NCBI GenBank assembly: GCA_028023455.1
Contig: JAQFVV010012574.1
Span: 729,501-793,500, forward strand
Reading direction: 5' to 3'
Length of the DNA: 64,000 nt
Origin: Epiperipatus broadwayi
Lineage: Eukaryota > Onychophora > Udeonychophora > Euonychophora > Peripatidae
Shown: positions 57,395-64,000 of the stretch, piece after piece
Layout of the letters: every line of letters starts with the position of its first letter
How positions within the stretch are numbered: position 1 is the stretch's first letter
Made by a program: the position numbers and the translations under genes
The notes under the pieces: model-generated
Told to the model about the DNA's origin: nothing
Seen by the model: the letters and a program-made list of their open reading frames with translations, nothing else
Databases searched by the model: none

Positions 57395-58290
57395 TATCCA
57401 GATGAATCTGGATAATATTGCATTTATATTTATCATTTGTATCTAAAAGGAGAAAACCATTCTGGCTTTTGATAATTCAGAAACATTTATTATTTAGCCA
57501 AAATTCTAAGTCTTAAATTTTTATGAGCTGTCATATTTTATTACTTTAATTTGAGATACAATTTATTAAAAAAACATTTTTATTTCATTTTAAAAACACA
57601 CAGTGTAGTAAATAAATTGATAAGCACACCTTAAAAACAAAATTCCAACATCTATCTATCTGTAAATTAATAATACTGTCAAATAAATAAGATTTTTTTT
57701 TAGTCTAACAACTCTATTCAATTCATGATTTTGATATTATTCCTAAAAAAATAGCAATATAATAACTTCAAAACTATTTTTTTTTTGGGGGGGGGGGAGG
57801 GGGGAGATAGAAAACCATATCTCTTAAATAAGAAAATAATTTTTAAAAAATCAGAAAGTGATTATTTTTTTGATTTAATAAAATTAAAATTAATTTTAAG
57901 TTATATGTTAGATTATTTCTATCATCAAGTTTAATTGTTAAAAGATTTTTTTTAATGTTTTGTGAATGTCAAATTATGAAATTAGGCACTCCATGATACT
58001 TTTAAAATAGAAAATTTCGAAAAATAAATGTCTCTAAAGTAGTGAATTATGCACAAACCAATAAACATACATTCAATGAAAAAAGCACAAGATAATTGTG
58101 CAGAGAGGAAAAAGTACAAAAAAAAATAATTAAAAAGCTTCTAACATTGCAATAGCAAATAACTCCATAAGTCAATCTAATATGATAATCTATAAAGTTT
58201 GAAACTATTCATTAACTTTATCTTAAAAAGAAAGAAAAATCAGAACACATATATAAGTGTATAGCATTTTTATAGGCTACTGTCTTTGAC
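57395..58290. other. AT-rich non-coding DNA with a G-run
   Basis: A tract of 12 G, then AGG and GGGG (57787-57806) is the only G/C-rich spot. No other feature. Confidence 0.45.
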
Positions 58291-58295
58291 ATAAT

Positions 58296-58392
58296 CACCT
58301 AATTATTTAGAGCAGCAGTTCTAAATTTAGTATTCATAAGTCTAAAAGTCTCCAGTTTGATTCCCACTACAATATTGCTTCTGGTTAGACCA
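58296..58392 (+). repeat. tRNA-derived SINE fragment (family uncertain)
   Basis: A tRNA-like order: ttagagcagcagttctaaat, then a B box AGTTTGATTCCCAC (58354-58367). It may be a diverged S2 relative. No acceptor pairing. Confidence 0.3.
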
Positions 58393-58940
58393 GCAACACT
58401 TGAAGAATAAAAAGAAAAATCCATTTGAAACATTCTGTTCTGTAATAGCCTATGATAAATAGATTGTTTTTTAAAAACATGTTACAGTTCAAGTAGATGA
58501 TGAAAATAGGGAAATGTGTAGTGACTAAAATGTCATCATCACAAACTTTCAGATAAACATTGAAATTAATAGTTATATTTGCATTTAATAAAATTTGCAT
58601 AAAATAATCTGATGCTTTTTATTTTGTTATTATAATGAAAAGATTTTGTACTAATATAAACCTATTTATACACTTTTATTAAAAATAAATTTGATAAAAA
58701 AATTTTAATAAATCCTCAGAATATTAAATATTAAAATTTATTTATTTTCATTTTTAGCAGAATATTAGTGTTTTAGAAGTACAGAAAATGTATAATATAA
58801 AAGTAAATGAATACTGCTGAATTATTACTGAATGTCCACTTAATCTGCCAAAATCAATAATTCTGGTAGATTAAAGAATAAAAGTTATATATATTAATTC
58901 TAATATTCTCATGGATTTATGATAAATTCATAGTATTGTT
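58393..58940. other. AT-rich non-coding DNA
   Basis: No feature recognised. Confidence 0.4.
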
Positions 58941-58944
58941 TTTG

Positions 58945-59287
58945 GGAACTTCCATGTAATAAAAATATAATAACTAAATAGCTGATGTTTCAGTACAATA
59001 ACAAGTACTTTCCTCAGAGCTTCTTTCTCAAATCATAAGAATGTATGTGGTGAAATTTAAAATTGTTATTCTTTTCCTTTGTTATTTTCTCATTCTCAAT
59101 TTCTATTGGTTGAGAAGTTTTAACAAATATTTTATCCTCCAATAGCTTTTTCCAAATATTGTTAATTTTCTTTAATACACACTTTTCATTTCTTGACACA
59201 ATCTTATGATTTGAGAAAGTAGAAGCTCTGAGGAAAGTACTTGTCAGCTATTTAGCTATTATATTGTTATTTCATGGAAGCTCCCAG
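58945..59287. repeat. Foldback element family L, longer copy
   Basis: Left arm about 58945-59045 and right arm about 59195-59287: aacttccatgtaataaaaat (58948) against cttccatgaaat-like right end (59274). The hammerhead-like core is present on the minus strand in the left arm (CTGAGGA, 59011-59017; GAAA, 58988-58991; stem II AGTAC/GTACT). The interior (59046-59195) holds a Lys/Asn-rich open stretch with no known domain. Ends match the element at 34503-34652. Confidence 0.7.
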
Positions 59288-59288
59288 A

Positions 59289-59291
<3 letters not shown>

Positions 59292-59368
<77 letters not shown>
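59292..59368. repeat. (TA)n microsatellite, about 38 units
   Basis: Pure TA tract just outside foldback family L. It generates the spurious repetitive ORF 59272-59535. Confidence 0.95.
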
Positions 59369-59371
<3 letters not shown>

Positions 59372-60665
59372 GACAGGCCAGGATTTACCACAAGAGAGAG
59401 AGAACACATCTCACTAAGGTCAGAACTAGAGTCTTTTGATAGGATGCCAAAAATGATGCAGTGAAGTACATAACCTATGATCATATTTACATCCAATGGG
59501 CTAGCTCTATATTTACATATTAAATTTAGATACAATTTGGGCTAGTTCATCCATACCTCACCCCTCCTTTGGGATCCATTATGCCTCAGTATTCGAACTA
59601 ATAAACTCTGCCCTATTTGTCCATTCTCTAGATCTACCAACTTATGAGCAACAATCCCTATGATACCCAATCTATTTTATCTTTCATGGCCGCATCACAA
59701 AGTGGAGAAACAAAGAGACTCTATTTAAACATGGACACTATGGTGAAGCCCTTAGCTTAATAATAATTACAAGTTCTAGCACATATACAAGATTGTGACC
59801 TTTCATGTTATTTATATATAATATTAATGGGATTCCATCTAGTCATAGTAAGCATAAGTTGTTTAATCAAGATATCATATTTATTGAATAAGGGAAACAA
59901 TGATTCTTAAGGTTTAGTTATATATATATTTCTAGTTTATTAATGTAAACAAAATAACGCATTAGTAATTTGATTATAATAATTCTCCATTAATTATCAT
60001 TTCTCTTTACATTTATTTATAGCATAATTCAAGAACTCATATATATATTCATGGGAGGTTATTTTAGTGAAGGCTGATTGATATGCCAATAACTGATAGC
60101 ACTATAATATAAGTAGATTTAGGACTCTTTAATCCACTCCTGGAGAGAAAAGTAGCACTGGACCGAATTTGTTTACAAGTATTATTTAGTTTATTATAAT
60201 TTTATATGATTATCATAGAGATTAATGAATGGAAGAATTAATCTCAGCTTATGCTGAGGAAGAAATGTGTGTGGGAGAGTGCATTTGGTATATATATAAA
60301 TTGTGTCGCAGAATGGTGCACACATAAGATTAATAAATTATAAAGAAATCTGTTTAGTAAAATCAGAACATTACAGCTGATGGATATTTATAGGTTTTAT
60401 TTGGAATGAGAAATAAGAGAGTGGTATGTGCATGATGGCATATTTATGTGATCCAGTGTCAGATCCTAAAAGGTGCTTCATATTTATTGAAGTATGGTGA
60501 CCGATTTCTTTCTGAGACTTTAGTAGAATTGGTTCACTGAATAAAGAATAATCTGGTGGGAGTTGCTATGGGCCAGCTGTCCCAGAGCACTCCCATGCAG
60601 AGTTAACCTCATGCAATGAAGAATCCCAAGGGGGTTTATCACCTTGTTCTTGGACTTGGATCTAA
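59369..60665. mobile_element. Unclassified insertion, possibly solo LTR or LTR-retrotransposon remnant
   Basis: Immediately after the TA tract the composition changes to more balanced sequence. It begins TGTGACAGGCCAGG and continues for about 1.3 kb with G/C-richer patches (cctcacccctcctttgggat near 59557; a gctgtcccagagcactccc patch near 60576) and ends near cttggatctaaca (60654-60666). TG...CA-like ends are suggestive of an LTR, but I found no duplicate of it, no coding domain and no primer-binding site. Confidence 0.25.
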
Positions 60666-60669
60666 CAAA

Positions 60670-63600
60670 ACAGGATTTGGCTTTCTGATACACCCGGTAG
60701 GATGAAGCACAATGTATATAACGTAACGAAGAGATCTGTATGCATGCAACACTTGGAATAACATATATATAAAACTTTTAATATCATAATTATTTCATTA
60801 ATACCTATGTATTTGGAATATCCAGCATAATGGTACGATTGGGTTACTAACAGCGATGGATAACTTAAATTAACTGACAGAAATATTACTCTACCTAGAA
60901 TTGAGAATCCCCCTCTCTTATTACATTTATTTAGATGTAAACTTTCCACAAACGTTAAAATAACAGGTGAATACTCAGTTATAAGTGCTTTTATAACATT
61001 TTACAATCATATATAAGATTTAGGTGGTAGTGATTAAACTTTACTTTAGATAATAAAATATTTAATTTCAAATAAATACATTTTTTTATTTTAGAACTAG
61101 CGCTATTATTTTAAATTAGGAATAACATTTCTTAGAATTAATTAAAAAAGCAGATTTCTGCTTTTTTATTTGATTATAACATTAAAATACACTTAACTCA
61201 TTTTCTCCCAAGCTGGCAAGTGTCTGCAGTAATGAAACAACAAAATATGTTTTTAACTAAGAATTAATTAACCTCCCTATGAAAAGAGGGGGGTTTAAGA
61301 GAAAGAGTGAACATACTTGTGAGTTTAGGAGATTATTGGCATATTAGTTTCAAAATATGCATGAAAGTGAAATAACAAAATATTATATAATTGAGGCTCT
61401 TAATGACAGGAAAGATATAGATAAAGAGTTTATAGACAGTTTAGTACAGATTAAAATCAGGTAAGAATTTACAAATCATTTTAATTAATACTTGATTTCT
61501 GATCTCAAGATCAGCTAAAGGAATTATAATACATTAAAGAAATGGTTAAGTGAGACATTTAGATTACGGTTTAAATTGTTTAAAGAAAGTTTATGAATCT
61601 TAGGCAGGAACAGGAAATTATTACCTTAATCATTCATTAATAGTGGTCCTCAGTTATTTGCAGCATCCATCAGAGATTAGATCTAGTTTTGATTCTTGTT
61701 TATCAGGCAGCAAATTTAAGTACATCTGCAATTTGCAGACGGAATGCACACTTTTGTGTTAGTAAGTTAGAAAACAATACAATCCTGCCAAACATTCCTT
61801 GAAGGATTGTTTTAATATCTAATCTTAGATTTTAAAACTAACTTAATATGTCAAATTTTTCACTAATGGGTCTTACATTATATTTCTAAAAATTATAATA
61901 TTTCTAAATTTACTAATGGGTTTTATACTAATTAATTTGATTGTATTTGAGAATATTCGGCATGATTGCATCAGGTTTTCTGACCACCATTACTGAAAAT
62001 AATAAATATTTTTAATATAATTTTAAATATACTATCTAATATGATATGCTTTAACATAATAATTAATTTACAAGTTTCTCCCACCACTTGTTATAAATAC
62101 ATATCCCTTATGCACATATATGACTTTTAAATGATACAAAATATTTATTTGGTTATTTATTTATATTTGTTATAGTTAATTTTAAAATTAAAGCAAAAAA
62201 AAATTGAGTTATATAAATGTGTATATTAGCGTAGAGATGGAGTTTAAATTTGGTTTGGTAGTGGGAGATTGGGGTGAACTGTGAAATGCAATCTGACTCT
62301 CATATTGATCCCTTCACTGTATATAGTACCCTAAGTTGACAGGAAAAAAAACATTTGCACAAGAAAATTAGTCATTTATACTGAAAAAATAAACAAATGA
62401 TTATTAGTTAACAACAAACAAATAACATGAATTATGTTCTGTAATAAGTGTATGTAGTTAATATGGAATAATCTCAAGTATCTTACCTTATCTCATATCA
62501 TGATGATCAATCTCAAGTCACTGCAGAGGGAAAGCTGTTCTAAATTTTCTTTAAAACATAAATAAAAAAATATCTAACTTAATGATCCCCCCTCATTTTG
62601 TTGCTTTCACTTATAATGGACTCTTCCAAACCATGGATCCTTAAGCTTCCAAGTGTGGAAATAAAAATAAAAAAAGAATTTTACAATTACATATATAAAA
62701 CAAATTTACCTAATAAAATCAGAGCTTTCATTAAATTATTTTGATTAATGTTCATGAGATTGGCAATAATGTCCTTCATAAGTACAGTCTATCTCTTTTT
62801 GGATCACTCTCCTTGGTTCACAGTCATCATTCATTGGAATTCCTATACAATGTACTTGAAATATTACATCCATTATCTGCAGTTGTTCTTCTTGATCCAT
62901 GCAGATGTTTAGGTAGGACAATTGGGACTTGTTTAGGCATTACCAGAGTAAGTAGGTTAATTCATTGCACTTCCAGGGTGAGAATAGTGGCACTTTAGTC
63001 CTATGGCACTGTTGATTTAGCCAGAATACACTGCACAGTGATTTATAACAGACTTAATTTTTATTTATTTGTGATTTGATGTTTAATGGCTTACAAGAAA
63101 AAAAATTACTTCATCATTTTGTTCAAGTGCTAGCAATGTTTTATTCCTTCTTTGTTCATGTTCAAATAATAGTGCAGTTTTTTCAATATAAATTTAAAAA
63201 CAGATCATTAATTTTATTAAACTGCACAAACTTATCAAATTTTTTAATTCAAATGTCGTTTTTAATTTCTTATGGTATTGCACTAAGAAATTTATATGGA
63301 TAATTCAAAGTATTTGAATAAGTCATCCTTTTTCCTTTGCATTTGAACATTTGATCTTAGGTTATTGGCTTTCTATGGTTGTTGCATTATTTTAAAAAAT
63401 AATAAAAAATAACGGAAATGAACCAGGTTTGCTTTTATACCAAGCTTAACTTCTGGTGTTTGGTATAATAGCTTTTCCATTTTCTTTGACATTGCCATAA
63501 CTGCCTATTGTTGCACAAGTTATCTTGGTTGTAGTTAATAAAAAAATAATAATATTACATAATAGAATTCTAATTTCATTTTCCACATTTGGTTGCTTAG

Positions 63601-64000
63601 GAATTGGCTTGCCATTGGGTTATCACTATGTTTACTCACTCTCTGCCTCAATTCATGATGTACAATACATTAATCATTAGTCTATTGTTAGTATATATAT
63701 ATATATATATTTAAATGATTTCTTTAAATGGGCTTTTACTTTTTATTATGTAAGGAAAATTATTTCATTGCAACATTTACTTAACTTGATATTTGACAAG
63801 GCAAGCATCCGTCATATATATATATGTGTGTGTATGCGTGTGTGTGTTTAAAAGAAAGGATAGTGCATATCTGACTATCTATTAGTTAAACTTATGTTTT
63901 GAATGGGCTTGGTTTGGTAGTGTGGACAAGTATAAGTTGGTTTTGATAAGATTATAAGCTATTCTGACAACAAATTGTACCACTAGTGAATAGCAGTACA
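60670..64000. other. AT-rich non-coding DNA to the window end
   Basis: No gene or element recognised. An open stretch at 62741-62998 (85 codons) is set in locally richer sequence but shows no domain on either strand. Microsatellites: (TA)n at 63690-63710 and (TA)n(GT)n at 63813-63848. Confidence 0.4.

Noticed and set aside
57787-57806. G-rich run as a G-quadruplex regulatory site
   Set aside because: A single homopolymer-like run with no gene or promoter nearby; more likely slippage or a sequencing artefact.
62741-62998. 85-codon ORF in richer sequence
   Set aside because: No motif on either strand, no splice context and no relative in the window; too little to call a gene.

Overview
This window is animal nuclear DNA: very AT-rich (I judge it roughly three-quarters A+T, not counted), full of (TA)n, (CA)n and homopolymer tracts, and littered with decayed eukaryotic transposable elements. 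It shows no bacterial features (no long ORFs, operons or ribosome binding sites). The element mix (ZBED-type hAT, RTE and esterase-carrying LINEs, Penelope-like elements, tRNA-derived SINEs, foldback elements) suggests an invertebrate metazoan with a large repeat-rich genome. I cannot name the species. I find no intact protein-coding gene; the window reads as intergenic or deep intronic sequence.

Layout: 1-1316, 3' end of a hAT transposon with a broken transposase; 2.76-6.9 kb, a decayed LINE with an SGNH-esterase-like ORF, an APE endonuclease and a reverse transcriptase; 7.3-8.3 kb, a foldback element and two tRNA-derived SINEs; 11.5-17.4 kb, a possible exon, several SINEs and a very decayed LINE; 18.2 kb, a tRNA-like SINE; 21.1-21.7 kb, a hairpin of two inverted copies of a repeat that carries a hammerhead ribozyme; 23.1-24.0 kb, two more hairpins; 25.2-27.8 kb, RTE LINE (minus); 30.2-31.2 kb, Penelope-like remnant (minus); 31.3-32.2 kb, hammerhead repeats, TA tracts and a palindrome; 34.5-35.0 kb, two foldbacks; 36.0-37.3 kb, an interrupted RTE copy; 40.2-41.2 kb, a foldback and a hammerhead repeat; 45.6 kb, a near-perfect foldback; 48.6-51.2 kb, RTE LINE (plus) with a Penelope-like element nested in it; 54.3-57.2 kb, RTE LINE (minus); 58.9-59.4 kb, a foldback and a TA tract; 59.4-60.7 kb, an unclassified insertion; the rest is AT-rich DNA with nothing recognisable.

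The most interesting content is a dispersed repeat family (six copies) in which a near-complete type I hammerhead ribozyme lies about 90 nt upstream of a tRNA-like B box. The best copy (21533-21595) has the invariant core, a five-base-pair stem II, a paired stem I with an internal loop, and a short palindromic stem III of the kind expected to cleave as a dimer. Several unrelated foldback families here also contain hammerhead-like cores (CUGANGA, hairpin, GAAA) in their arms, and one such pair flanks a Penelope-like GIY-YIG remnant. I infer that much of the structured non-coding DNA here derives from ribozyme-bearing retroelements (Penelope pseudo-LTRs, or SINE/retrozyme-like units).
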